Of a stretch of DNA of 41,130 nucleotides, positions 18,840-26,396 are shown piece after piece; positions within the stretch are counted from its first letter, which is position 1, and each line of letters opens with the position of its first letter. The DNA is from Alkalibaculum sporogenes (GTDB lineage: Bacteria > Bacillota > Clostridia > Eubacteriales > Alkalibacteraceae). The notes under the pieces were generated by a model. That model made no database searches, was not told the origin of the DNA, and saw only the letters and a program-made list of their open reading frames with translations. Made by a program: the position numbers and the translations under genes. Location: the NCBI RefSeq assembly GCF_009362815.1, contig NZ_WHNX01000024.1, forward strand, positions 1 to 41,130, written 5' to 3'.

Positions 18840-19840
18840 CAGAGTTCTCCCCCTTCTGCATTATCACCAGTCTTTTTAATTATGTTTTTAGAATGTTTTA
18901 TTAATCCATTAATCGAAAATTCTTTTCTTCCAAGTATACCTTGAGGTCTAAATATCATCATTATTATAAGTACAAAAGAATATACTAACAACCTATATTC
19001 AGCAAACCCTCTTAGCATTTCTGGCAAAGCTGTTAATACTACAGATGCTATGATCGTACCTGTAAGACTGCCCATTCCACCTAAAACAACTATCGTAACT
19101 ATCTCTACTGATTTCATAAAATTGAATGTATTAGGATCTAAATATGCCATATAATGAGCAAATAGGCCACCACCAATACCTGCAAAAAAAGCTGAGATAG
19201 TAAATCCCATTGATTTATATTTTACAGTGTTAATCCCAACTGCTTCAGCCGCAATTTCGTCTTCTCTAATAGACATAATTGCCCTTCCATGCCTAGAATT
19301 TATAATAGCATACAGTATTACAATTACCACTACGGCAATCCAAAACGAATTTGTAACATTTACTAGTTTATCAATTCCAGTAAGACCATGAGCACCTCTA
19401 GTTATTTTTAAATTATTGATTATAACCCTAATTATTTCCCCAAAGCCAAGAGTTATTATAGCTAAATAATCTCCTCGCAATCTAAGTGCAGGAAGTCCTA
19501 TAAGATAACCAATGATTCCTGTTAGTAATCCTCCTACTAGTAAAGAAGTGATGAGTAGTGCCGTTGGAGGTAGTGCCATTTCTTTAATATACATAGAAAA
19601 CAATGCTGATCCATAAGCACCTATTGCCATAAATCCAGCATGACCAAGAGCTAATTGACCCAAAAATCCGATTGTTAGATTCAAGCTACTTGCAACAATA
19701 ACATTTATAAAGACAAAAACCATAATGCCTTGGTAATATCTACTTATAACATTATTTTTTATAAGTACATTCAGAAGAATAAATAAAAGAACCAAAGCTA
19801 ATCCATTTATCAAATAAGACTTTTTATTCTTATTTTTCAT
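18839..19840 (-). CDS. livM: Branched-chain amino acid ABC transporter, permease LivM
   Basis: A polytopic inner-membrane permease of 333 residues with about eight to ten hydrophobic helices. The LivM-type core GFLGQLALGHAGFMAIGAY and the cytoplasmic coupling segment SIREDEIAAEAVGIN that contacts the ATPases are visible. It pairs with LivH to form the channel. The charged C-terminal tail (GLIKHSKNIIKKTGDN) is lysine-rich. It is separated from livH by two bases and overlaps livG by one. Confidence 0.94.
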   Translation of the reverse strand: MKNKNKKSYLINGLALVLLFILLNVLIKNNVISRYYQGIMVFVFINVIVASSLNLTIGFLGQLALGHAGFMAIGAYGSALFSMYIKEMALPPTALLITSLLVGGLLTGIIGYLIGLPALRLRGDYLAIITLGFGEIIRVIINNLKITRGAHGLTGIDKLVNVTNSFWIAVVVIVILYAIINSRHGRAIMSIREDEIAAEAVGINTVKYKSMGFTISAFFAGIGGGLFAHYMAYLDPNTFNFMKSVEIVTIVVLGGMGSLTGTIIASVVLTALPEMLRGFAEYRLLVYSFVLIIMMIFRPQGILGRKEFSINGLIKHSKNIIKKTGDNAEGGEL

Positions 19841-19842
19841 AG

Positions 19843-20715
19843 CTACACCTTCTCCCTTATGTTCTTACCTAATATACCTGTTGGTTTAACAGATAGAACG
19901 ACAATTAAAATTCCAAATACTATGGCATCAGCCCATCGGCTTGATATGTATGCCTTTGTTAGAGTTTCAATAAATCCTAAAATAAATCCACCAATCATGG
20001 CTCCTGGTATAATTCCAATCCCACCTAAAACTGCAGCTACAAATGCTTTTAGCCCTGGCAAAAGTCCCATTGTCGGCATTACTTGTGTATATGCAATAGC
20101 ATATAAAATTCCACCTAATGCAGCTAATGCAGAACCTATTGCAAATGTTAATGATATAGTCGAATTTACATTTATGCCCATAAGCATAGCAGCCTCTGTA
20201 TCTTGGGAAACAGCTCTCATTGCTTTTCCAGATTTTGTTTTGCTTATAAATATTGTTAAAATCACCATGAAAACCACCGAAACGAGGAATGTTATTATAG
20301 TAATATTACTAATCTGTAGCGATCCAATAGTGACAGGATTGTTTTTAATGATAGTAGGCATAACTTTAGGATCTGCCTTAAAAATGAATAATGCCAAATT
20401 CTGTAGAAACAAACTCATAGCTATGGCAGTAATTAATGATGAAATTCTCGGAGCACTTCGTAACGGTTTGTAAGCGACACGCTCAATTACCATACCTAAT
20501 ATAGCTGAGAGAACCATAGAAATAAGAAATACTGCCCATATAGGCATCCCGGCTACTGCTGCCAAAAAAGCAAAATATGCTCCCATCATCATTACCTCGC
20601 CATGTGCAAAGTTAATAAGTTTAATGATTCCATAAACCATAGTATAACCTAGCGCTATAACAGCATATATGCTACCGACTTGAAGTCCGTTAATTAATTG
20701 TTGTATTAGCAACAT
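19843..20715 (-). CDS. livH: Branched-chain amino acid ABC transporter, permease LivH
   Basis: A 290-residue permease with about eight membrane helices. The N-terminal QLINGLQVGSIYAVIALGYTMVYGIIKLINFAHGEV is the LivH hallmark, and the coupling segment AVSQDTEAAMLMGINV is present. An AAAGGAGGG Shine-Dalgarno precedes the ATG. A 12-bp hairpin lies in the gap between this gene and the binding-protein gene. Confidence 0.94.
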   Translation of the reverse strand: MLLIQQLINGLQVGSIYAVIALGYTMVYGIIKLINFAHGEVMMMGAYFAFLAAVAGMPIWAVFLISMVLSAILGMVIERVAYKPLRSAPRISSLITAIAMSLFLQNLALFIFKADPKVMPTIIKNNPVTIGSLQISNITIITFLVSVVFMVILTIFISKTKSGKAMRAVSQDTEAAMLMGINVNSTISLTFAIGSALAALGGILYAIAYTQVMPTMGLLPGLKAFVAAVLGGIGIIPGAMIGGFILGFIETLTKAYISSRWADAIVFGILIVVLSVKPTGILGKNIREKV

Positions 20716-20747
20716 TTGTATCCCTCCTTTCGCAATCTTTATAATGC

Positions 20748-20775
20748 ATATAGGAGAGGTTATCCTCTCCTATAT
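20748..20775 (-). other. Intercistronic hairpin between livJ and livH
   Basis: A perfect 12-bp stem ATATAGGAGAGG / CCTCTCCTATAT with a 4-base loop and no T-run. It is placed where many binding-protein transporter operons carry a stem that protects the binding-protein mRNA and lowers expression of the permease genes. Confidence 0.65.
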
Positions 20776-20808
20776 GGCAACCCTATATAATAGTTTTTTA
20801 GTTAATAA

Positions 20809-21972
20809 TTACTCAACTACGATTTTTTCTAATAATTCGTGATCTCCATCAACTATTTTTATTATAGCTATATCTTTTTGAGTAACATCTCCTTGATCGT
20901 CAAATCTAATAGTTCCAGTAACTCCACTATACTCAATTTTTGATAGAGCTGCTACTATAGCCTCACTATCAGTAGAACCTGCTGCTTTTATTGCTTCTAC
21001 CAATACATAAGCTGCATCGTAACCTAGAGCACCTAATGCATTTGGATCAGTATTATATTTTGTTTTGTATGCTGAAATAAAGTTTTGTACAATATCAGCT
21101 TTATCAGTTTTTGCAAAGTGATTTACAAAGTAATATCCTTCTACTTGTTCAGCATAGTTTATTTCTACACTATCCCAACCATCTACACCTACAACAATTT
21201 GTTCAAGTCCCATATTTCTAATTGCAGTTGCAATTTTACCAACTGTATCATAGTAATCTGGCAAGAATATTATATCTGGATTTTTGTCTTTTACATTACT
21301 AAGAATAGCACTATAGTCAACTTCATTAGCAGTATAACCTTCGAAATTTGTTATTTCTAAACCGGCTTCTTCAAAAGACTCTTTATAAGTTTCTGCAAGT
21401 CCAACTGAATATGAATCATCAGTATTATACAATATAGCTGCAGATTTTCCATCTAAATTTTCAATTGAATATTTGGCTATAGCAGCTCCTTGATATGGAT
21501 CTGTATAACACGCTCTAAAGATAGAAGGTGCATCCAATGTAACATCTAAGTGTGTTGCAGTAGGTGTAAGCATTGGCATACCATCAGCAATTGCTAATTC
21601 TTTTACTGCTAAAGTTTCACCACTTATAGTACCACCTATTATTGCTACTACTTCATCTTGATCTCGAAGTTTATTATAGATATTTACAGCTTCTGAAGCA
21701 TCTGCTTTTGTATCATAATCAATAAGTTGTATTTGTTTTCCGTCAATACCGCCATTTTCATTAATTTCATCAATTGCAAGCTTTGCACTATTAACCATTA
21801 CTGATCCATAAGCTGCAACAGGCCCTGTAAGTGGACCGAAAGTACCAATCTTGATAACTTCACTGTCGTCACCACTTGTTTCCTTTTCGCCATTTGAACA
21901 TCCCGCAAACATTAAAATTGATGCAACAAGCAAAATTGCTAGTACACTTGAAATAAGTTTTCTTTTTTTCAA
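20809..21972 (-). CDS. livJ: Branched-chain amino acid-binding lipoprotein LivJ/LivK
   Basis: The extracytoplasmic substrate-binding protein of the Liv importer, a type I periplasmic-binding fold (KIGTFGPLTGPVAAYG, then GGTISGETLAVK). It has a lipoprotein signal peptide: MKKRK, a hydrophobic stretch and the lipobox FAGC, with lipidated Cys25. The start is a TTG behind a strong GGGGGAG five bases upstream. Upstream on the minus strand TTGAAT and TAATAT are 17 bases apart and may be the operon promoter. The exact substrate cannot be read from sequence. Confidence 0.9.
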   Translation of the reverse strand: MKKRKLISSVLAILLVASILMFAGCSNGEKETSGDDSEVIKIGTFGPLTGPVAAYGSVMVNSAKLAIDEINENGGIDGKQIQLIDYDTKADASEAVNIYNKLRDQDEVVAIIGGTISGETLAVKELAIADGMPMLTPTATHLDVTLDAPSIFRACYTDPYQGAAIAKYSIENLDGKSAAILYNTDDSYSVGLAETYKESFEEAGLEITNFEGYTANEVDYSAILSNVKDKNPDIIFLPDYYDTVGKIATAIRNMGLEQIVVGVDGWDSVEINYAEQVEGYYFVNHFAKTDKADIVQNFISAYKTKYNTDPNALGALGYDAAYVLVEAIKAAGSTDSEAIVAALSKIEYSGVTGTIRFDDQGDVTQKDIAIIKIVDGDHELLEKIVVE

Positions 21973-22110
21973 TATTTCTCCCCCTAATTATGTAGTTTAA
22001 TATACATGCATTTATATTAATATAAATTATCAGAAAATTCAAGCACTTTTTATTGGAATAACTTTCAACTGAAAATTTATATAAACAATACCAATCTATT
22101 GTGCATTATA

Positions 22111-22164
22111 TGAGAACGCCAACTAAAAAAAGGACTAAAAGTCCTTTTTTAGTTGGCGTTCTCA
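22111..22164. terminator. Long bidirectional terminator overlapping the end of the flavoprotein gene
   Basis: Arms 22111-22136 and 22140-22164 form a 25-bp stem with one bulge. Its core, GGACT / AGTCC followed by six or seven T on either strand, is a canonical intrinsic terminator. The outer part of the stem includes the last codons and stop of the gene ending at 22149. Confidence 0.85.
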
Positions 22165-23222
22165 GCTTCTTTTATTATACTCTGCATTAATTGCTTTACC
22201 GAAACAATCTCACTTAGTTTAAATGCACTACTACCACAAAATACTAACCCTTCCTCAATCTTACCTTTTACTGAGTTAATTAGTGCATCTGAAATGCAAT
22301 ATGGTGCGATTTTAGGTTCACAAGGAGTTAAACATTTATAACATTTTGTTATAGGCATTTTATTTTTTTTCATTGCATCAGTAAATTTAGTCCGAATTGC
22401 TCTGCCTGGCATACCCACTGGACTTACTACAAGCTCGATATCCTCTTCTTTTGCATTTAAGTAGGCTTCTTTAAATTCTATAGATGCATCACATTCATGA
22501 GTTGCGACAAATCTAGTAGACATTTGCACTCCTGCTGCACCGTTTTTTATATACTCGATAATATCTTTTCCATTAAATATTCCACCAGCTGCGATAACTG
22601 GTATTTTTTTATCGTATTGTACTTCAAAAGGATTAATTTCCTTAATAACTTCTTTTAGTATATCTATTAACCTTGGTGCACTATTTCCATGTAGTTCTTC
22701 TGCAGAAAAACCTAGATGACCGCCAGCTTCCGCGCCTTCCACTATAATTGCATCAGGAACATATCCATAATTTCTTGTCCATAACTTTGTAATAATTTTA
22801 GCAGCTTTACCAGATGAGACAATGGGAATAATTTTTGTATCTGAATCTTTTACGTATTTAGGAAGATCTTTCGGTAAGCCTGCACCAGCTATAATAATAT
22901 CAATTTTTTCTTTTACTGCTGTTTCGATTAATTCTTTATATTGACTAGCAGCAGTCATAATATTTACTCCTATAATGCCCTTAGGAGATAACTCTCGAGC
23001 TTTTTTAATTTCTTTCTGTAAACCTCTAATATTTGCCATCATATTATTAGTTCTAAAGTCAGGCTCCCTAAATCCTACTTGTACTCCAGAAATAACTCCA
23101 ATTCCACCTTCATTTGCAACTGCTGCTGCTAAAGAAGATAAAGAAACACCTACAGCCATACCGCCTTGGATAATTGGCACTTTCGCTATTAAATCTCCAA
23201 TTTTTAAACTGGGTAATGACAT
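22149..23222 (-). CDS. Nitronate monooxygenase / FabK-family FMN oxidoreductase
   Basis: A 357-residue TIM-barrel flavoprotein of the nitronate monooxygenase/2-enoyl-ACP reductase II family. Visible motifs: VPIIQGGMAVGVS (15-27), the phosphate-binding region AAGGIFNGKD, and GGHLGF with His169 at the position of the NMO catalytic base. A C-terminal cysteine group (C294, C297, C301, C309) marks the longer clostridial subfamily and might bind metal. The name NMO is by family; the promoter carries FabT-like lipid-repressor sites, so an enoyl reductase or other lipid role is possible. The start ATG follows GGAG by nine bases. It is a single-gene transcript. Confidence 0.8.
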   Translation of the reverse strand: MSLPSLKIGDLIAKVPIIQGGMAVGVSLSSLAAAVANEGGIGVISGVQVGFREPDFRTNNMMANIRGLQKEIKKARELSPKGIIGVNIMTAASQYKELIETAVKEKIDIIIAGAGLPKDLPKYVKDSDTKIIPIVSSGKAAKIITKLWTRNYGYVPDAIIVEGAEAGGHLGFSAEELHGNSAPRLIDILKEVIKEINPFEVQYDKKIPVIAAGGIFNGKDIIEYIKNGAAGVQMSTRFVATHECDASIEFKEAYLNAKEEDIELVVSPVGMPGRAIRTKFTDAMKKNKMPITKCYKCLTPCEPKIAPYCISDALINSVKGKIEEGLVFCGSSAFKLSEIVSVKQLMQSIIKEAENAN

Positions 23223-23241
23223 CTATATCAACTCCAATTTC

Positions 23242-23272
23242 ATTTGATTATCAAATTATTTGATAATCAAAT
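23242..23272 (-). promoter_or_regulatory. Double FabT-like (MarR-type) operator
   Basis: Two reverse-complementary 15-mers, ATTTGATTATCAAAT (23242-23256) and ATTTGATAATCAAAT (23258-23272), are one base apart and each is a near-perfect dyad. The first matches the published streptococcal FabT box, ANTTTGATTATCAAATT. They cover the -10 and predicted start of the promoter, the place for a repressor. Confidence 0.75.
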
Positions 23273-23299
23273 AATATGATATTGACCTTTAATTGTCAA
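23271..23299 (-). promoter_or_regulatory. Sigma-A promoter of the flavoprotein gene
   Basis: On the minus strand TTGACA (23294-23299) and TATTAT (23271-23276) are 17 bases apart. The -10 overlaps the outer edge of the double operator. The rest of 23300-23517 is AT-rich and I see no gene in it. Confidence 0.8.
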
Positions 23300-23517
23300 G
23301 CGTAATTGTAATAGATATAATTTCATAACTACTATTTACCAGTCACTAAAAACACCTGTCATTAACTATCTATCACTAAATATATAACTCAGTACTCATG
23401 CTACTATCCATAGGTCTAATGTCAATAGTTAATATCTTTTTGTGTTTTAAACTCATTGTAAATAGCAGCTTTTAAATTATTTATTATAGTATATGATTAC
23501 TTTTATATTTTTATTTA

Positions 23518-23551
23518 TGAAGGGAGGACTACACTTGTAATCCTCCCTTCA
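23518..23551. terminator. Hairpin downstream of the amidase gene
   Basis: An 11-bp stem TGAAGGGAGGA / TCCTCCCTTCA with a loop of about 12 bases. The T-run (ATTTTT) is on the plus-strand side, so as a minus-strand terminator for the amidase gene it is imperfect. Confidence 0.5.
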
Positions 23552-23587
23552 TATTTTTAATCTTACATTACAGTTCTATGAATAATA

Positions 23588-24640
23588 TTAAAACATATTC
23601 GATATTACTTCTGCATATATTTGTGCTAATTTTTGATGGGTACTATCTTGTAATAATAATTTTTCTTCGTTTGCATTATCATGAAACATACTTTCTACTA
23701 ACAAGATGTGTTTAACTCCACCAGACTGGGCAGAATTTATAATCCCCATGTAGTCTGCACCTTTAGTTGTTTGAGATTCTCTTGTTTTTGCTCCTCGATT
23801 TGGTATACCAAATTCCTTAGATACTTTTTCGGTTAGAATAGCAGCATATTGTCTATCATTGGGTATACGAATAGAATAATAACATTCTGTTCCTGAACCT
23901 CCACCGGCATTGCTATGAATACTGAATAGCAACTGTGCACCCCAGCTAGCAGCCTGATTACCTCTTTGACGTACACTGGCAGTTTTATTCCAATCATAAG
24001 TGAGCATAGTATCAAACTTATTTGTACTGTCTAAGATTTCTTTAAGATACCTAGCAGACTTTAAATTTCCTTCCCACTCCTTATACCCTTGGCTTCCACC
24101 ATTTACATTTCCAGGCTCATGACCGTTATCAATATAAACTTTTATTTTACTTGTAGGAGGGTTTGCAGGCGGTACTGCAGGAGTTTCTATTGGATTATCA
24201 TCAGGTAAACTACTAAAAGGTTGCTTTAATTTTTCTAAAGTAATCGGTCCTACAATTCCGTCTACTCCTATCCTCATATCTTGTTGAAATAATCTAGTAA
24301 TCCTCTCAGTTTCAGGTCCAAAAATTCCATCTACTGCTAGTTTATAACCTCTATCTAGATATTGTTGTTGAATCCAGGTGACCATACTTCCTCTAGACCC
24401 TCTTCTATATATTTGAACCTTTGTACGTCGAAGTGTTTCCATAGCTGCTCTAGTTTGATCACCAACAATTCCATCAGATACTATGTGCATATCTCTCTGA
24501 AATTTTCTTGTTTCACGTTCGGTAATATCACCAAACAGACCATCTACTTTTAAATTATAACCAAAGTACGCTAGATCAATTTGCCATTTCTCTACTTCTA
24601 CATTATATATATAATTAGGTTTTTGATTTCTTAATAGCAT
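23588..24640 (-). CDS. N-acetylmuramoyl-L-alanine amidase with two peptidoglycan-binding domains
   Basis: A zinc amidase (Amidase_3) that cleaves the stem peptide from peptidoglycan. In numbering from the upstream ATG at 24649: two PG_binding_1 repeats (about 20-75 and 83-140, each with VDGxFG or DGIVG turns), a Pro-rich linker (147-168), then the catalytic domain with zinc ligands His177 (NGHEPG), Glu193 and His245 (SIHSNA), and catalytic Glu319 (VESMFH). GGAGAGG abuts the ATG at 24649, so I prefer the ATG nine bases later (24640). There is no signal peptide. That suits an enzyme acting inside the mother cell or exported by a non-classical route; its neighbours suggest a spore role, which is inference. 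Confidence 0.85.
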   Translation of the reverse strand: MLLRNQKPNYIYNVEVEKWQIDLAYFGYNLKVDGLFGDITERETRKFQRDMHIVSDGIVGDQTRAAMETLRRTKVQIYRRGSRGSMVTWIQQQYLDRGYKLAVDGIFGPETERITRLFQQDMRIGVDGIVGPITLEKLKQPFSSLPDDNPIETPAVPPANPPTSKIKVYIDNGHEPGNVNGGSQGYKEWEGNLKSARYLKEILDSTNKFDTMLTYDWNKTASVRQRGNQAASWGAQLLFSIHSNAGGGSGTECYYSIRIPNDRQYAAILTEKVSKEFGIPNRGAKTRESQTTKGADYMGIINSAQSGGVKHILLVESMFHDNANEEKLLLQDSTHQKLAQIYAEVISNMF

Positions 24641-24731
24641 ATACTTCATCCTCTCCTAATATATTAAATATTCACTTTTTCTTTTTTTGTGCATTAAATT
24701 ACTTTACTTAGGAAACAAATTATGAGAAAAA

Positions 24732-24740
24732 CATATTATA
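24732..24740 (+). promoter_or_regulatory. Possible sporulation (sigma-E/K type) -10 element
   Basis: CATATTATA fits the CATAnnnTA -10 shared by mother-cell sigma factors and lies about 37 bases before the TTG start at 24777. I did not find a convincing -35. Confidence 0.35.
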
Positions 24741-24776
24741 TATTGTAAAATCAGTTTTGAAAGGATGGTTATATAA

Positions 24777-25217
24777 TTGCAAAATACAAATCAAAATTGG
24801 ACACCATATATGCAATCAATGAGAGTACCTGAGCCAATGTACCCTGTAATGGACATGACAGATCAACAAATTGAAGAAATGTATCCTAGAATATATTTTA
24901 TTATTTTCCCTGTAGTATCTTATCACTGTGATATGTTAGATGCTGAACATGGAGAAATGTATATTCCTTCCAATGAACACTACAAAGATATAGTCGACAA
25001 CATTCATGAAAGAGTGTCTAAGGATATAGAAGATAATAAGTTACAAGGTATTGATGTAAAGCAATGGACTAGAGGTGGATTACTAAGAGATTTAGCATCA
25101 ATAATTTTCTTAAGGGAACTTGCCCAAAGAAGAAGATATCCTAGACGAAGAAGATATCCATATGATGGATATGGTAGAGGCCCCGGTTACGGTTACGGTC
25201 CTGGTTATTGGTATTAA
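24777..25217 (+). CDS. Small Tyr/Gly/Arg-rich tailed protein, probably spore coat-associated
   Basis: I do not recognise a named family. The 146-residue protein starts at TTG behind AGGATGG. Residues 1-110 look folded (MTDQQIEEMYPRIYFIIFPVVSYHC, EMYIPSNEHYKDIVDNI, GGLLRDLASIIFLRELAQ). The last 30 residues are a low-complexity tail of RRRYP repeats followed by GYGRGPGYGYGPGYWY. Tyr/Gly-rich tails of this kind occur in coat proteins that become cross-linked. A CATAnnnTA element upstream and other coat-type genes nearby support a spore role, but this is inference. An intrinsic terminator follows. Confidence 0.7.
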   Translation: MQNTNQNWTPYMQSMRVPEPMYPVMDMTDQQIEEMYPRIYFIIFPVVSYHCDMLDAEHGEMYIPSNEHYKDIVDNIHERVSKDIEDNKLQGIDVKQWTRGGLLRDLASIIFLRELAQRRRYPRRRRYPYDGYGRGPGYGYGPGYWY

Positions 25218-25258
25218 GTAGTTAAAACTATATGTATAAAATTGGTAGAATTAATTTT

Positions 25259-25284
25259 AAGATCCCTATTATGGGGATCTTTTT
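25259..25284 (+). terminator. Intrinsic terminator
   Basis: An 8-bp stem AAGATCCC / GGGATCTT with a 7-base loop is followed by TTTT. It closes the Tyr/Gly-rich gene. The remaining gap to 25544 is AT-rich, with one further hairpin at 25486-25519. Confidence 0.82.
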
Positions 25285-25485
25285 AGATATTATCCCTAAG
25301 ACAAATATATAAGAGTCTGCAAGTATTACACTATTCAAACCTATGAGAACAAGCAAAGCATGTTTATTTATGTTTAGATGAATAGATTTAATTTTTCTAT
25401 ATAGGGTAAATACATAAAAAATGTATTATTACATAGTAATTTTTATATTCAACAATATAAAGTAATACTATCATAGCTAAAATAT

Positions 25486-25519
25486 TTATCTATTTTATTG
25501 GGTAAAATAAAATAGATAA
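25486..25519 (+). other. Hairpin in the leader of the phospholipase C-like gene
   Basis: A 14-bp perfect AT-rich stem TTATCTATTTTATT / AATAAAATAGATAA with a GGGTAA loop ends 25 bases before the start codon. It could be an operator or a structured 5' end. Confidence 0.5.
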
Positions 25520-25544
25520 TAGATATATTATACGGGGGTATTTC

Positions 25545-26246
25545 ATGACTATATTAAGTAAAGCTTATGGATCTGCTCTAAGATTCACTTTTGCTATAGC
25601 AAATCCTCTAAAGAAAAAAATTATTAAAACTGAATGTGCTGTACACAAGTATATTAATTTTCAAGCTGTAAATATATTGATAGGTGATAAATATCAGAAT
25701 GAATATGACTTTTTCAATAAGTACTTGTATTATATAAATGAAGGAGCAGTATGGGCAGATCAAGATTTTAAAAGTAGCAATCACTTCTATAACCCATACA
25801 CTGATAAAGGCTTGTACGGTAGGAGTAACGCTAGAGAACTTGCATTAAAATACTATGAAAGATCTGTAGAATTTGTTAAAAATGGTAATATGCAAGATGG
25901 AATGTTTTATTTTGGTGCAACTGCACATCTAATTCAAGATGTAACTATACCCCAACATGCAAATATTCGGTTACTAGATGATCATCGTCAATATGAAAAT
26001 TTTGTAATAAAGACTTATCAAGTTGTAGAAGAATACAGAGCTGAAACAGGTGTTTATAAATTAAACGATGTAGAACATTATATAAAATTTAACGCACGAG
26101 TTGCTCTAAAGGTATATAAACACTATAAACATATAAAAGATGACGAAAATAGATTTGATAGAATTTCACGTTGTATACTTCCTCTAGCAGAACGAACAAC
26201 AGCAGGATTTATGTTAAGTTTTTACGAGGGTGTTATAGTAAATTAA
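25545..26246 (+). CDS. Zinc-dependent phospholipase C family protein (cytosolic form)
   Basis: A 233-residue all-helical protein of the bacterial zinc-dependent phospholipase C family (alpha-toxin/B. cereus PLC type). Ligand positions line up with the three-zinc site: His34 (ECAVHK), Asp72 or Asp74 (AVWADQD), His80 (SSNHFYNP), His128 and Asp132 (ATAHLIQD), His138 (PQHAN), His147 and Glu151 (DDHRQYE). Secreted members supply one zinc ligand from the mature N-terminal Trp exposed by signal cleavage. Here there is no signal peptide and no equivalent Trp, so the third zinc site may differ. It lacks the C2-like membrane-binding domain of the toxins. GGGGG precedes the ATG. A toxin role is not supported; a sporulation or membrane-turnover role is possible. 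Confidence 0.85.
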   Translation: MTILSKAYGSALRFTFAIANPLKKKIIKTECAVHKYINFQAVNILIGDKYQNEYDFFNKYLYYINEGAVWADQDFKSSNHFYNPYTDKGLYGRSNARELALKYYERSVEFVKNGNMQDGMFYFGATAHLIQDVTIPQHANIRLLDDHRQYENFVIKTYQVVEEYRAETGVYKLNDVEHYIKFNARVALKVYKHYKHIKDDENRFDRISRCILPLAERTTAGFMLSFYEGVIVN

Positions 26247-26333
26247 ATCATATTTTGTTATGCACCTATTATATTGTGCCAACTCTGTATTTTCTTAATT
26301 GTTGCTAGTGATTCTTCAAATATGATAAAATAA

Positions 26334-26366
26334 AGTGAAACTTTATTCAGTAGGGGTTTTCTTCAT
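26334..26366 (+). repeat. Solo copy of the left-edge repeat core
   Basis: AGTGAAACTTTATTCAGTAGGGG, here split by position as AGTGAAACTTTA (26334-26345) and TTCAGTAGGGG, matches 101-123 at all but one base and is followed by a similar CTTCAT. The second hairpin arm found at 133-144 is missing. It lies 30 bases upstream of the phosphoglycerate mutase start. Confidence 0.6.
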
Positions 26367-26396
26367 AAAAAAACTATAAATAATAGGGTGATCATA

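Noticed and set aside
19859-20473. 204-residue plus-strand ORF opposite livH
   Set aside because: It is the reverse frame of a hydrophobic permease, which often stays open; its composition is Pro/Ile-rich and matches no family.
25545-26246. Secreted phospholipase C toxin
   Set aside because: There is no signal peptide, no mature N-terminal Trp and no C-terminal membrane-binding domain.
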